Of a DNA stretch of 64,000 nt, positions 54,727 to 63,615 are shown piece by piece (the first letter of the stretch is position 1; the number at the start of each line of letters is the position of its first letter). The translations under genes and the position numbers were made by a program. The notes beneath the pieces were generated by a model, which ran no database searches, was not told the DNA's origin, and was given only the letters and a program-made list of their open reading frames with translations. Source of the DNA: Labrenzia sp. R4_2 (GTDB lineage: Bacteria; Pseudomonadota; Alphaproteobacteria; Rhizobiales; Stappiaceae). The stretch lies in NCBI RefSeq assembly GCF_017743865.1, contig NZ_JAGHRJ010000002.1, positions 868,001-932,000 on the forward strand, given 5' to 3'.

Positions 54727-55806
54727 TCAATTGGCCCGCCAGGCGGCCCGTTTGCGCATTCTGAAGACGAAACCGATGACCTCTGCAACGGCTTTGAAGT
54801 GTTCTTCCGGCACTTCCTGTTCGATCTCAACGCTGGCATAAAGCGCGCGGGCGAGCGGTGGATTCTCGATGACAGGAACCTCGTGTTCCTTGGCCACGTC
54901 CCGGATCCGCAAGGCCAATGCATCCGTTCCCTTGGCTACACAGAGCGGCGCGCCCATCCCCTCTTCATACTGAAGGGCGACGGCATAGTGCGTCGGGTTG
55001 GTGACAACGACCGTTGCTGCCGGCACCGCAGACATCATGCGTTTGCGGGAGCGCTCCATGCGCAATTGCCGGATCTTGCCTTTGACGTGGGGGTCACCTT
55101 CTGTCTGCTTGAATTCTTCCTTGACCTCTTTGAGGCTCATCTTCTGTTTGTTGAACCACTTGTTCTTTTGGTAGACGAAATCCGCAGCGGCAACGACTGT
55201 CATCACGGCAAGGATTGCGGCCAGAACCTGAAGGATCAGAATGCGGGCTTCTTCAAGGATGATCATCTCATCCGCGAAGATCATGATTTCAGCTTCGTCC
55301 CGGTGCGGCCACAACACGGCCACCATGACCGCGCCAACGACCAGGATCTTCACCATCCCCTTAGCGAAGTTGACCAGGCTTTCGGAGGAAAACAGTCGCT
55401 TGAAGCCAGAAAGCGGAGAGACCTTGGAGAGTTTGGGCTTGATGGTCTCAGCAGTCAGCAATGGCTGATGCTGGATCAAATTGCCGAACACCGCCATGAT
55501 TACCAGCGCCAGCAAAGGCAAACCCACAATCAGCGCTACCGATTGTCCAGTGTCCCGCCAAAGGGCTTTCAGCGCATAGCCATCAACCGGGATCTGGTGA
55601 GCGTGCTCTATGTAGCCCTTTAGCAAGTTTCCGAGCGACGCAGCCGCCCCCGGCGCCATGATGGCAATCATCAGGGTCGCACCAGCAAGCGTGAACCAGG
55701 TGCTGACTTCTTGAGATTTCGGAACGTCCCCTTTGTCATGCGCGTCTTTGAGACGTTTCTGCGTGGGGTCCTCAGTCTTTTCTGAGTCGTCGGTTTCGTC
55801 AGCCAT
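54727..55806 (-). CDS. flhB: Flagellar type III export protein FlhB
   Basis: The 359-residue protein has four membrane helices in its first 210 residues and the autocleavage site NPTH at 270-273 in its cytoplasmic domain. FlhB controls the switch of export specificity from rod/hook to filament. It is the last gene of the flgB-flgC-fliE-fliQ-fliR-flhB unit and begins nine bases after fliR. Confidence 0.97.
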   Translation of the reverse strand: MADETDDSEKTEDPTQKRLKDAHDKGDVPKSQEVSTWFTLAGATLMIAIMAPGAAASLGNLLKGYIEHAHQIPVDGYALKALWRDTGQSVALIVGLPLLALVIMAVFGNLIQHQPLLTAETIKPKLSKVSPLSGFKRLFSSESLVNFAKGMVKILVVGAVMVAVLWPHRDEAEIMIFADEMIILEEARILILQVLAAILAVMTVVAAADFVYQKNKWFNKQKMSLKEVKEEFKQTEGDPHVKGKIRQLRMERSRKRMMSAVPAATVVVTNPTHYAVALQYEEGMGAPLCVAKGTDALALRIRDVAKEHEVPVIENPPLARALYASVEIEQEVPEEHFKAVAEVIGFVFRMRKRAAWRAN

Positions 55807-55815
55807 AACGCACCG

Positions 55816-56589
55816 CTACCCCGCTATAAACTTGCCCAGAGCCTGCTGGACGTGTTCAAGATAGAACATCATCAGCGTGCTTATGAGCACCATGAGAAGG
55901 AAGAACCCGATCGCAATGTTCACAGGCATGGCGATGAAGAAGATCTGCATCTGCGGCATCAGCTTGTTCAACAAACCAAGGCCGAAATAAAAGACCAGAC
56001 CAACGACAAGAAACGGTGCGCTCATCCGCACCGCTATCGAGAACACCATCGCCACTGTCTCGGCGAAATTCTCGGAAAAATCTCCGACCGGCGGCATGCT
56101 GCCAGGCGGGAATAACGTGAAGCTGTCGTGAAGGGCGGCGATCACCAGATAATGCGTGTCTGTGGTGAAGATCAGCGTAATGCCGACAAGGGCGAGAAAG
56201 TTTCCAAAAAGCGCGCCTTGCTGTCCTTCGTTGGAGATGTCAGTGCCGAGCGCGAAGGCAAGGCCGGATTGGTTCGCCATGATCACGCCGGCAATCTGCA
56301 CGGCCGACGTCACCAATTTGGCACAAAGCCCGATGGCAACCCCGATGATGATTTCGCTGATCAAGAGGACACCGAGCTGTGCCGGGTTCGATACCAGGTC
56401 CGCCGGATAGAGCTGAGAGCCAACCGGGTAGAGCACCAGGGTCAGAGCAAGGGCGATGGTTAGGCGAAACCGGGTCGGGATCGAGCTTTCTCCGAGAGCT
56501 GGAAGCAGCATGATCATCGTGCCAAGACGCGCAAACATCAGCATGAATGCGGCAGCAACGTCTGGCAGGAAATCAAGCTCGATCGTCAT
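55816..56589 (-). CDS. fliR: Flagellar export protein FliR
   Basis: The 257-residue protein has six or seven membrane helices and the family segments FARLGTMIMLLPALGESSIP near the start, SNPAQLGVLLISEIIIGVAIGL, and the later QIAGVIMANQSGLAFA. With FliP and FliQ it forms the export gate. It lies 10 bases from fliQ and 9 from flhB. Confidence 0.95.
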   Translation of the reverse strand: MTIELDFLPDVAAAFMLMFARLGTMIMLLPALGESSIPTRFRLTIALALTLVLYPVGSQLYPADLVSNPAQLGVLLISEIIIGVAIGLCAKLVTSAVQIAGVIMANQSGLAFALGTDISNEGQQGALFGNFLALVGITLIFTTDTHYLVIAALHDSFTLFPPGSMPPVGDFSENFAETVAMVFSIAVRMSAPFLVVGLVFYFGLGLLNKLMPQMQIFFIAMPVNIAIGFFLLMVLISTLMMFYLEHVQQALGKFIAG

Positions 56590-56599
56590 ACCTCAGGCC

Positions 56600-56872
56600 T
56601 CAAACCGGACCAGTGGCGAGGATCATCTCGGCGATTTCACCCATAAAGCCTTCCAGGACCTGGCTCATGAACGGAAGGGAAAGCAAAAGCGTCACAAAGA
56701 TCGCGAGGATCTTTGGCACGAAGACCAGTGTCATTTCCTGGATTTGGGTCAAGGCTTGAAACAGCGCGATGATCACACCGACGAGCAGACCGATCACCAT
56801 GGTTGGCCCGGCAATCAGGATCATCGCCCACACAGCAGACCGGGCCAGATCAAGAACTTCAGGACCGGTCAT
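56600..56872 (-). CDS. fliQ: Flagellar export protein FliQ
   Basis: The 90-residue protein has two membrane helices and the family block GLLVGVIIALFQALTQIQEMTLVFVPKI. The start at 56872 is chosen over a longer reading because GGAGGTGG lies just upstream. Confidence 0.95.
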   Translation of the reverse strand: MTGPEVLDLARSAVWAMILIAGPTMVIGLLVGVIIALFQALTQIQEMTLVFVPKILAIFVTLLLSLPFMSQVLEGFMGEIAEMILATGPV

Positions 56873-56919
56873 TGCACCACCTCCGCGCCACAGCGCCTTC
56901 AAACAAAACCAAGACCAGA

Positions 56920-57234
56920 TCAGATCGGCATCCGCATGATTTCTTCATAGGCCGAAATCACACGGTCGCGGACCGCAACCATAGTTTCCAGTGTAACCTC
57001 AGCTTCGGCAACGGCTGTCACCACATCGACAACATCGGCCTTGCCTTCAATCAAGCCGACGGCCTTGGCGTCCGCCACCCGGCCCTGGTCAACGACATTT
57101 TCGACCGCGCTTTGCACCATTTGCCCAAAATCAACCTGCTCACGTACAGGTGTCGGATCTTCAATCGCTTTTGCCTGCTGCTGAAGCTGGGCCGCCATCT
57201 GGTAGGCATTGTTGGCAATGGACATTGTCGACAT
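56920..57234 (-). CDS. fliE: Flagellar hook-basal body protein FliE
   Basis: The 104-residue protein links the MS ring to the rod. VREQVDFGQMVQSAVENV, GKADVVDVVTAVAEAEVTLETMVAVRDRVISAYEEIMRMPI at the C-terminus is characteristic of FliE. It lies between flgC and fliQ with 47-base gaps on each side. Confidence 0.94.
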   Translation of the reverse strand: MSTMSIANNAYQMAAQLQQQAKAIEDPTPVREQVDFGQMVQSAVENVVDQGRVADAKAVGLIEGKADVVDVVTAVAEAEVTLETMVAVRDRVISAYEEIMRMPI

Positions 57235-57281
57235 GGGTTACTTCCTTAATCCGGTTGCTTCAGGCGATGGCGCAAGTGCCC

Positions 57282-57692
57282 TCAGGCCCGCAGGATATCG
57301 ATCGTCCGCTGCAGCATTTTGCGCGTGGTTTCGATGACGTTGAGGTTGGCTTCATAGGAGCGTTGGGCTTCCCGCATGTCGGCCGATTCAACCAAGGTGC
57401 TGACATTCGGCTGCAGCACATAGCCGTTTTCATCCGCCGCCGGATGCCCGGGCATATGGGTCGACTTGAAAGCGGACTTGTCTTCGACAATCCGTCCGAG
57501 CTCCACCTTGTCAGCGCCAAGTTGCTTGTCGAATTCGGACTGAAAGGTCGGAATTTTCCGCCGATACGGCTCTTCGTCCGGGGTCCGGGCGGTCGAGTTT
57601 GCGTTGGCGATGTTTTCCGCAATCACCCGCATCCGTCCGTTCTGCGCTTTCAGGCCGGAAGCGGAGATGAACAGGGACTTCATCAGATCCAT
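57282..57692 (-). CDS. flgC: Flagellar rod protein FlgC
   Basis: The 136-residue rod protein has the N-terminal LFISASGLKAQNGRMRVIAENIANANST and the C-terminal heptad repeat MREAQRSYEANLNVIETTRKMLQRTIDIL shared by FlgB, FlgC, FlgF and FlgG. It follows flgB by 32 bases. Confidence 0.95.
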   Translation of the reverse strand: MDLMKSLFISASGLKAQNGRMRVIAENIANANSTARTPDEEPYRRKIPTFQSEFDKQLGADKVELGRIVEDKSAFKSTHMPGHPAADENGYVLQPNVSTLVESADMREAQRSYEANLNVIETTRKMLQRTIDILRA

Positions 57693-57724
57693 AGGATGTC
57701 ACTCCTCATTGCATTGCCGTTCTG

Positions 57725-58129
57725 TTACGCGGTCTTCGAAAGTGCAGTGCGGATCAACCCAAGCCCTTTTGTGTAGAGGGTCGTTGCTGCCTGAAAGTCC
57801 ATCTGGTTCTGCGTGATTTTCATCATCTGCTCTTCCAGGTTGACCGCATTGCCGCTGGGTGTGATCTCAAAACTGTCGCGGCGCTCGGCCTTGCCGCCGA
57901 TACCCGATCCGATCATTCCGGATATGTGGGCAACGGAGGTGCGTTCCGTTGTCAGGCCGAAAGCCTCACGCCCTATGTGATCATCAAACGAGTAAGCTTT
58001 GACATCGCGCGCTTCGAATTCAGGCGTATCCGAGTTCGCAATGTTCTCAGCCAAGACCCCCTGGCGCGTTTGGTGCCATTGCATCTTGGATTTCAGCGCC
58101 TGGAACAGAGGCAAGTCCGTAAAAGCCAT
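57725..58129 (-). CDS. flgB: Flagellar rod protein FlgB
   Basis: The 134-residue product has FQALKSKMQWHQTRQGVLAENIANSDTPEFEARDVK and a C-terminal NLEEQMMKITQNQMDFQAATTLYTKGL, as in FlgB. It is the first gene of the left flagellar operon. Starts at 58129 (ATG) and 58138 (GTG) are both possible. A CtrA box lies 49 bases upstream. Confidence 0.93.
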   Translation of the reverse strand: MAFTDLPLFQALKSKMQWHQTRQGVLAENIANSDTPEFEARDVKAYSFDDHIGREAFGLTTERTSVAHISGMIGSGIGGKAERRDSFEITPSGNAVNLEEQMMKITQNQMDFQAATTLYTKGLGLIRTALSKTA

Positions 58130-58138
58130 CCGATTCAC

Positions 58139-58549
58139 TTTCTGTTAACCAACAGGCAAACATTGCCGATGAAATGGTTAACGAGTGGTTAACTATTCTT
58201 AACGTAGACAGGTCTGGCGTTAATTTTTCACCAAAGCCCCGCATGTTTTCCGTGCATTTCGCGAATTACCGCGCCCCGACCACAGGCAAATTCTGCCTAG
58301 CTCTGTTAACTTTGAGACTAAGAGAGATTCGAGACGGGGCATCAAGCGGCAGAAATTGCCATGAGCAGCCAGAACAGGTGCGGCACTGATCGAAAACGGC
58401 AGGCAATTACAGCCGATTTGAATGAGCACGCCCCAACGCGGTGATGTTCGGAATTACTGGGGATAAACGCCACAAGCCGTCATCAGGAACACATTCAACA
58501 GTAAACGCTGTCTCCCGGTTTGGCCGCCAAGGGACGGCACGAGGTAAAG
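58139..58549. other. Divergent flagellar regulatory region
   Basis: This 411-base gap between flgB and fliO holds no gene. It carries a cluster of TTAA motifs near flgB, including one perfect CtrA box, and an isolated GTTAAC near 58305. It must contain the promoters of both operons. I could not place -35/-10 elements. Confidence 0.7.
58178..58193. promoter_or_regulatory. CtrA binding site upstream of flgB
   Basis: TTAA-CGAGTGG-TTAAC matches the CtrA consensus TTAA-N7-TTAAC in full and also reads as a CtrA box on the other strand. A third TTAA lies six bases further on. CtrA regulates early flagellar genes in alphaproteobacteria. Confidence 0.75.
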
Positions 58550-60124
58550 ATGTACAACTGGATTCAAAACACATTTCAGGTCGGAGAAAGCGTGGCGCAG
58601 GGACTGGCGCTGATCATTTCTCTGGCGGTTGTTCTGGCCCTGTTTGGATTGTTCATATTCATTATCAAACGGCTGATGGGCGGCCGGATTACACAGTCGC
58701 GTGGGCGCCAGCCACGCATCGGACTTATGGACAGTGCCGCGATCGACAATCGCCGCCGGCTTTTGCTGGTGCGCCGGGACAATATTGAGCATCTGATCCT
58801 TGTCGGCGGTCCGACAGATGTTGTGGTTGAGCAAAACATCATCCGCAACACGCCGCTCGCTGCCGGGCAAACCAGAACCGGCACACATCAGGCCGCAGCG
58901 CAGGCAGGGGGCATCAAGGCACCGCTTGCTCCTGGGCCGGATATTCCGCTGACACCGGAAGACAGCGCGGCTGCACAGCAACCTCATCAAGCCCCCGATC
59001 TGAAAGCGCCGGCGCAACCGGCACCATCAACGGCAATGGCCACGGCATCTGTACCGGCGCCGGCCACACCGGTAGAGAGCGCGCCCAAAGCGCCGTCTAC
59101 CTCTGCTCTTCCACCGCGCCAAGTACCACAGCCCTCCTCGCCTGCGGCGCCCGCGAAGCCACAGACCCTGGCCGGCAGCCCGCGTCCCTCCATGGGCTCA
59201 ATCAGCCAAAACAAAAGCGCTCAGCCGGTAAGCCCTCGCCCCGCTGAACAAACAACAGCACCGAGTTCGGCAAATGCGCAGACGCCGAAGGTCACCGTTG
59301 CACCTGCAAGCCCGGTTTCGAATGACAAGGCACCGCCCCTCTCCGCTTCAACGGTCACCGCGACGAAACCAGAACCAAACAGTTCTGCGCCTGTTTTGTC
59401 TGCGACCAAGGATGAGGCCCCAAAACCGGCTTCGCGGCTCAGCAACTCTTTGAGTTCATTGGCACGGCCATTCTCTCCAAAGGACCGGCCGTCCTATGGG
59501 TCTGCAAAAATATCGCCGCCAGCTTCTGGTCCAGCAGCCCGGGCAAAAACGGCGTTGGTTACACCGGTCGAAACGGACAGCTCACAAAAACGGGTTGAGC
59601 CTGTCCTGACCCCAAACACCAACACCACACCCCAATCTCAAGAAACTCTTCAAGGCTTAAACCAACAGGCAGAAAAACCTAAACTCGGTGCGGAAGCAGA
59701 ACCTGCAGTTGAAAATGCGTCAGATCCGGAAAAGCCGAATGACAACTCCTCTTCGGCCGAAAAGGCGGATCTGAGAAATGTCATGGCCGAGAGCATTGAA
59801 AAGGAATTGTTCGACGAGCCCGCCACGACCACAACCGGCACAGAACCACAAAAACTTGAGGCATCGGCATCAGAGCCAACTGAGGAAAAGCCAGCCGACA
59901 TCGTTGTCGAGACCAAAGAAACAGACGAGAAAAAAGACGCACACGACGTGAGCGAGCCGGACAAGACGGCCGCAGCTGCCGAAAACACCGGCGAAGACAA
60001 AAAAGAGATCGGTACGGGCAAGCAGACCCAGACCCAGCATGACCAAGGCATTGGAGACCGCAATCCGATCGAAGCAGAGATGGCGAAAATTCTGGATGAA
60101 TTGGGTGGACAGCCGAAACAATGA
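58550..60124 (+). CDS. fliO: FliO-like flagellar protein with long disordered extension
   Basis: The 524-residue protein begins with a membrane helix (LALIISLAVVLALFGLFIFII, about residues 17-38) and a short FliO/MopB domain (RIGLMDSAAIDNRRRLLLVRRDNIEHLILVGGPTDVVVE, about 58-100). Some 400 residues rich in Pro, Ala, Ser, Thr and later Glu/Lys follow. Typical FliO is about 100-150 residues. The start at 58550 has GAGG upstream. It precedes fliP, with an ATGA overlap, as is usual for fliO. FliO helps assemble FliP. Confidence 0.85.
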   Translation: MYNWIQNTFQVGESVAQGLALIISLAVVLALFGLFIFIIKRLMGGRITQSRGRQPRIGLMDSAAIDNRRRLLLVRRDNIEHLILVGGPTDVVVEQNIIRNTPLAAGQTRTGTHQAAAQAGGIKAPLAPGPDIPLTPEDSAAAQQPHQAPDLKAPAQPAPSTAMATASVPAPATPVESAPKAPSTSALPPRQVPQPSSPAAPAKPQTLAGSPRPSMGSISQNKSAQPVSPRPAEQTTAPSSANAQTPKVTVAPASPVSNDKAPPLSASTVTATKPEPNSSAPVLSATKDEAPKPASRLSNSLSSLARPFSPKDRPSYGSAKISPPASGPAARAKTALVTPVETDSSQKRVEPVLTPNTNTTPQSQETLQGLNQQAEKPKLGAEAEPAVENASDPEKPNDNSSSAEKADLRNVMAESIEKELFDEPATTTTGTEPQKLEASASEPTEEKPADIVVETKETDEKKDAHDVSEPDKTAAAAENTGEDKKEIGTGKQTQTQHDQGIGDRNPIEAEMAKILDELGGQPKQ

Positions 60125-60888
60125 CGGGCCGCATTAGCCGCATCCACTGGCTTAAATATCTGACAGCAAGCCTGGTGTTTGCACTGGGTGCCATTGCACT
60201 CACCTTGCCGACGCAGGCGCAGGAAATCTCCGTTGGGTTCGGGGATGACGCGAACCTGACTGAGCGTGCAGTTCAACTCGTGATCCTTTTGACGGTGCTG
60301 TCTTTGGCGCCGTCCATCCTTGTGATGGTCACGAGCTTTACCCGGATCGTGGTGGTTCTTTCGCTCTTGCGGTCGGCGATCGGCCTGCAGACCGCACCGC
60401 CCAACATGGTGATGGTGAGCCTCGCCCTGTTCCTGTCTGCCTTTATCATGATGCCGACGCTTCAAGCGGCCTATGACGCAGGTATCCAGCCCCTGATCGA
60501 TGGCGATATCGAAATCGATCAGGCCTATGAACAGGCATCGGAACCGTTCCGGGACTTTATGCTGTCGCAGGTGCGGGAAAAGGATCTGATGCTCTTTCAG
60601 GAACTGTCCGGCCGGGACGCTCCTGAAACACCGGAAGATCTCGAGATGGCGGTCCTAATTCCGGCCTTCATGATTTCCGAACTCAGGCGGGCATTTGAGA
60701 TCGGCTTCCTGCTTTATCTGCCATTCCTGATCATTGACCTTGTGATCGCATCCGTTCTCATGTCGATGGGTATGATGATGTTGCCGCCTGTGGTGATCTC
60801 TCTGCCCTTCAAACTGATTTTCTTTGTTCTGGTAGATGGCTGGAACCTAGTGGCAGGATCCCTGGTCAAGAGTTTCGGGGGCGGCTAG
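60121..60888 (+). CDS. fliP: Flagellar export protein FliP
   Basis: The 255-residue core gate protein has a signal peptide (ending TQAQ), VMVTSFTRIVVVLSLLRSAIGLQTAPPNMVMVSLALFLSAFIM, and later AFEIGFLLYLPFLIIDLVIASVLMSMGMMMLPP. Its ATG overlaps the fliO stop in ATGA. FliQ and FliR are encoded on the opposite strand in the neighbouring unit. Confidence 0.97.
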   Translation: MTGRISRIHWLKYLTASLVFALGAIALTLPTQAQEISVGFGDDANLTERAVQLVILLTVLSLAPSILVMVTSFTRIVVVLSLLRSAIGLQTAPPNMVMVSLALFLSAFIMMPTLQAAYDAGIQPLIDGDIEIDQAYEQASEPFRDFMLSQVREKDLMLFQELSGRDAPETPEDLEMAVLIPAFMISELRRAFEIGFLLYLPFLIIDLVIASVLMSMGMMMLPPVVISLPFKLIFFVLVDGWNLVAGSLVKSFGGG

Positions 60889-61127
60889 GGGGTATTGCTG
60901 TGCAATGCCCAACCTCCAGATTCGCGCATACGCTCCAATTCTGAGCGATCTTGTTTCACCGGAAATATTGGCGCGCGCTTATGGTCGCCAACCGTTGGCG
61001 CAAAATGCCAAATCGTGGATGAGCCCCTGCACTTTTCTCATGCTGACAAGTAGAGAAAAATTAACACAGTATTTGAAATAATACCGATCATTGCAGAACG
61101 CCACTCCAAAAGAAGTTTGGTTTTTAG

Positions 61128-62225
61128 GTGCTCATAGAACAACTTGAACAACTCGCGCGCATCAAAGAACCTGAAGCTCGCTCAAAATTGATCCGGACCC
61201 TTGTGGGGGAATATGCGCGTTCGGAAGACCACGACCCTACGGAAAATGAGCGGGAACTCTTTTCCAGGATTGTGCTGTCCGTCTTCGATCAGCTGGACCG
61301 CAGCGCGCGCTATGAACTGGTTGTCCGTCTCGCCAAAACCAACCGGATCATTCCGGACCTTGCCGACCGTCTTGCCCAAGAAGATTTTGCCCTGTCCGAA
61401 CCTGTCATCGAATGCTCCCCGGTGATCAGCCAGGACGCCCTGATGGCAATCGCCACAAACGGCGGAAACGACAAGCGGGCGGTTATGGCACACCGGGACG
61501 ATCTCAGCGAAGAGGTCACCGACAAGCTGATTGCCAGAAGTGCCCGGCCAGTGGTGCATGCGCTCCTGGAAAATCTCGACGCCCCCTTCTCCGTCCGCGG
61601 CGTGTTGGCGCTTTTGATCTTTGCAAACACGGAAGTTGAAGTGCTTGGTGGACTTGCAAGGCGCGCCTTGCGCGACAGCGAGTTCCTGGAAACCCAGATG
61701 CAGATCCTGGAGACCAACTGTCCAATCTTTCCGGCGCCTCTAAAGCGCGCCATCGAGGAAGACACCCTGGAAAAGCTGGCCGCGCAGATCAACAATATCA
61801 AACGCGGCGAAGGCGACATCGAGATCGATGGGGTCATTTACTCCCGGCATGAAGCAAGCGTACAGATCGCCAATGGTGAGCTGTCCTTTGATGCAATCCT
61901 AAGGACCCTGTTCGAGGAACAAAGGCTGGATGCAGCGATCTGGTTGATCAGCCGCAAGATCAATCTCGCCGACGATGTAGTGTCAGACACGCTGAAGTCA
62001 GATGCGGACGGCGCAATCATGCGCTTGATGCTGCAGACAGGCATTCACGAGAAAACGTACCGTGATTTCCTGAAAGCGCGCTGTGAGTGGCTGGACCGAA
62101 GCACCCGGAGCATTCCGGAACTCGTCATGCGGTACAAGAAAGAACTCAAGAAGCCTCGAAATGCTGCCACCGCAGCAGCGGCTGCAGCAGCGTCGACCCT
62201 CGGCGCAACCGTTACGGCGCATTAG
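61128..62225 (+). CDS. DUF2336 protein
   Basis: The 365-residue protein has the DUF2336 core in its first 280 residues (ARSEDHDPTENERELFSRIVLSVFDQLDRSARYELVVRLAK; VIECSPVISQDALMAIA; KRAVMAHRDDLSEEVTDKL), alpha-helical repeats of unknown function. The start codon is GTG. A poly-alanine tail ends the protein. It follows fliP by 239 bases on the same strand. DUF2336 proteins are widespread in alphaproteobacteria, and a link to motility or the cell cycle is suspected here only from context. Confidence 0.88.
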   Translation: MLIEQLEQLARIKEPEARSKLIRTLVGEYARSEDHDPTENERELFSRIVLSVFDQLDRSARYELVVRLAKTNRIIPDLADRLAQEDFALSEPVIECSPVISQDALMAIATNGGNDKRAVMAHRDDLSEEVTDKLIARSARPVVHALLENLDAPFSVRGVLALLIFANTEVEVLGGLARRALRDSEFLETQMQILETNCPIFPAPLKRAIEEDTLEKLAAQINNIKRGEGDIEIDGVIYSRHEASVQIANGELSFDAILRTLFEEQRLDAAIWLISRKINLADDVVSDTLKSDADGAIMRLMLQTGIHEKTYRDFLKARCEWLDRSTRSIPELVMRYKKELKKPRNAATAAAAAAASTLGATVTAH

Positions 62226-62327
62226 TTCCCAACATTACCTTTCGCGCAAAACGTTTAGACTTTGTCGTCGCAGCTCAATGCGTATATATTTGGAACATCA
62301 CTTGGCGAAAATTAGCTCTATGTGTTA

Positions 62328-62588
62328 ATGCGACCGACGCAAAAAATATACGTATGCATCCATGTTTTTGCACATACACGCCCCGTAAACTTAGTCGTTC
62401 ATGAGGATGGGGATTGGATGTTTCTATGTGGCGAACTTCATGATGACAGTCCAGAAAACTATAAGGCTGTCGGGGTTGGTCATCTCCTTGATTGGGACCC
62501 ATCTTTGTCAGAAGTGTTGGATCTAGAAAACAATCATGAAGCAGAACGAACTGCTTCCAATTCCGAATGGATCCACACAAGTTTATAG
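62328..62588 (+). CDS. Conserved hypothetical protein, islet gene 1
   Basis: The 86-residue product (in-frame ATGs at 62322 and 62328) contains VCIHVFAHTRPVNLVVHEDGDWMFLCGELHDDSPENYKAVGVGHLLDWDPSL, a pattern common in small hypothetical proteins of many bacteria. It overlaps the DUF2750 reading region only through that gene's upstream extension, not its likely start. It is more AT-rich than the flagellar genes, consistent with transfer. Function unknown; an immunity role is possible from its neighbours. Confidence 0.65.
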   Translation: MRPTQKIYVCIHVFAHTRPVNLVVHEDGDWMFLCGELHDDSPENYKAVGVGHLLDWDPSLSEVLDLENNHEAERTASNSEWIHTSL

Positions 62589-62625
62589 CAATCAGACTAA
62601 TCACAAACTCCCCACATCAGGCCCA

Positions 62626-63009
62626 ATGACGTTATCGCAAAAAACAAAAGCGCTTTTGACGCTGTCAGGGCCAGAACGCTACCGACACTTTATCAAAGCA
62701 ATTGTTGATCGCGAAGAAGTATGGGCTCTCTTCAGTGATGGATGGGCGTTAGCTCGAGATGACGATGGGAAATCCGTTTTCCCGTTTTGGCCAGAGAATG
62801 AATTTGCCGCACTATGTGCGATCGGTGATTGGGAAGGGTACGAACCGGAAGTTATCCCGCTTCAGGACTTCGTGGAACAACTATTGCCCAACCTCCAGGC
62901 TGACGATGTCCTTCCTGGAGTGTTCTACACACCATCAAATCAAGGAATTACTCCCACCATCGAAGGTTTGATTTCTGACATAGAGTCTGAACTTGAAAAC
63001 TACTTGTAG
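62626..63009 (+). CDS. DUF2750 domain protein, islet gene 2
   Basis: The 127-residue product fits DUF2750: SQKTKALLTLSGPERYRHFIKAIVDREEVWALFSDGWALARDDDGKSVFPFWPENEFAALC. The acidic C-terminus ends SDIESELENYL. DUF2750 is a small family often seen near toxin-immunity genes, with no proven activity. The start at 62626 is the first ATG of the core; a longer reading overlaps the preceding gene. Confidence 0.78.
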   Translation: MTLSQKTKALLTLSGPERYRHFIKAIVDREEVWALFSDGWALARDDDGKSVFPFWPENEFAALCAIGDWEGYEPEVIPLQDFVEQLLPNLQADDVLPGVFYTPSNQGITPTIEGLISDIESELENYL

Positions 63010-63056
63010 TTCGATGAGTGCAGCCTTTGGCAGACCGCGCATAGTAGCAGCAGAAA

Positions 63057-63515
63057 ATGGCTAAAAGGATAAAACGCAAAATAGGCGATATAGTCTCTAT
63101 TTAGCTGAGTGATGGCCAGTTTTCCTATGGCCGTGTATTAGCCGAACCATTGAACGCGTTTTATGATTTTGTTTCTGAATCTGAAGCAGATGCCGAAACA
63201 GTCTTGTCTCAACCTGTGAAATACACCCTACTAGTCATGAACAATGCAGTTACCTCGGGACGCTGGCGTGTGATCAGCCAAGCCGACTTGGACGCGGACT
63301 TGCAAAAGCCGGTGCGTTTTTTCAAGCAGCATCTAATATCAGGAGAATTATCTATAAATATCAATGGTGAAAGTTTCCCCGCAACCGTTCAGGACTGTAT
63401 CGGTCTAGAGTGTAATGCTGTTTGGGATGCAGAGCATGTCGAAGACCGAATTTTGGATGAAATCAAAGGCCGGCCAAACAAATGGGTCGAGTCTCTCAAA
63501 TTGAAGCTTAATTGA
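63057..63515 (+). pseudogene. Imm26-like immunity gene with in-frame TAG
   Basis: Reading from the ATG at 63057 gives MAKRIKRKIGDIVSI, then TAG at 63102-63104, then LSDGQFSYGRVLAEPLNAFYDF and the rest in the same frame to 63515. Joined, this is a full Imm26 domain: KIGDIVSI-x-LSDGQFSYGRVL, LLVMNNAVTSGRWRVI, and RFFKQHLISGELSI. The stop falls after only 15 codons, inside the family's conserved opening, so the first beta strand is cut off. The 121-residue part after it could only be made from a later start, for instance ATG 63150. It looks like a recently broken immunity gene. Confidence 0.7.
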
Positions 63516-63546
63516 GCTGAACCCGAAAGCACAACACGGTTGCGGT

Positions 63547-63591
63547 GCTACATTTGGAACAATCATAGCGCCAAATGTAGCTTTGCTACAT
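63547..63591. repeat. Interlocking inverted repeats at the islet end
   Basis: GCTACATTTGG pairs with CCAAATGTAGC (perfect 11 bases, 13-base loop). The right arm also pairs with GCTACAT across TTT (perfect 7 bases). The two hairpins share one arm and cannot form together. They lie between the broken immunity gene and the converging gene at the right edge and may act as a terminator. Confidence 0.7.
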
Positions 63592-63615
63592 CAAGTATAA
63601 TCAATTAACTCGGCC

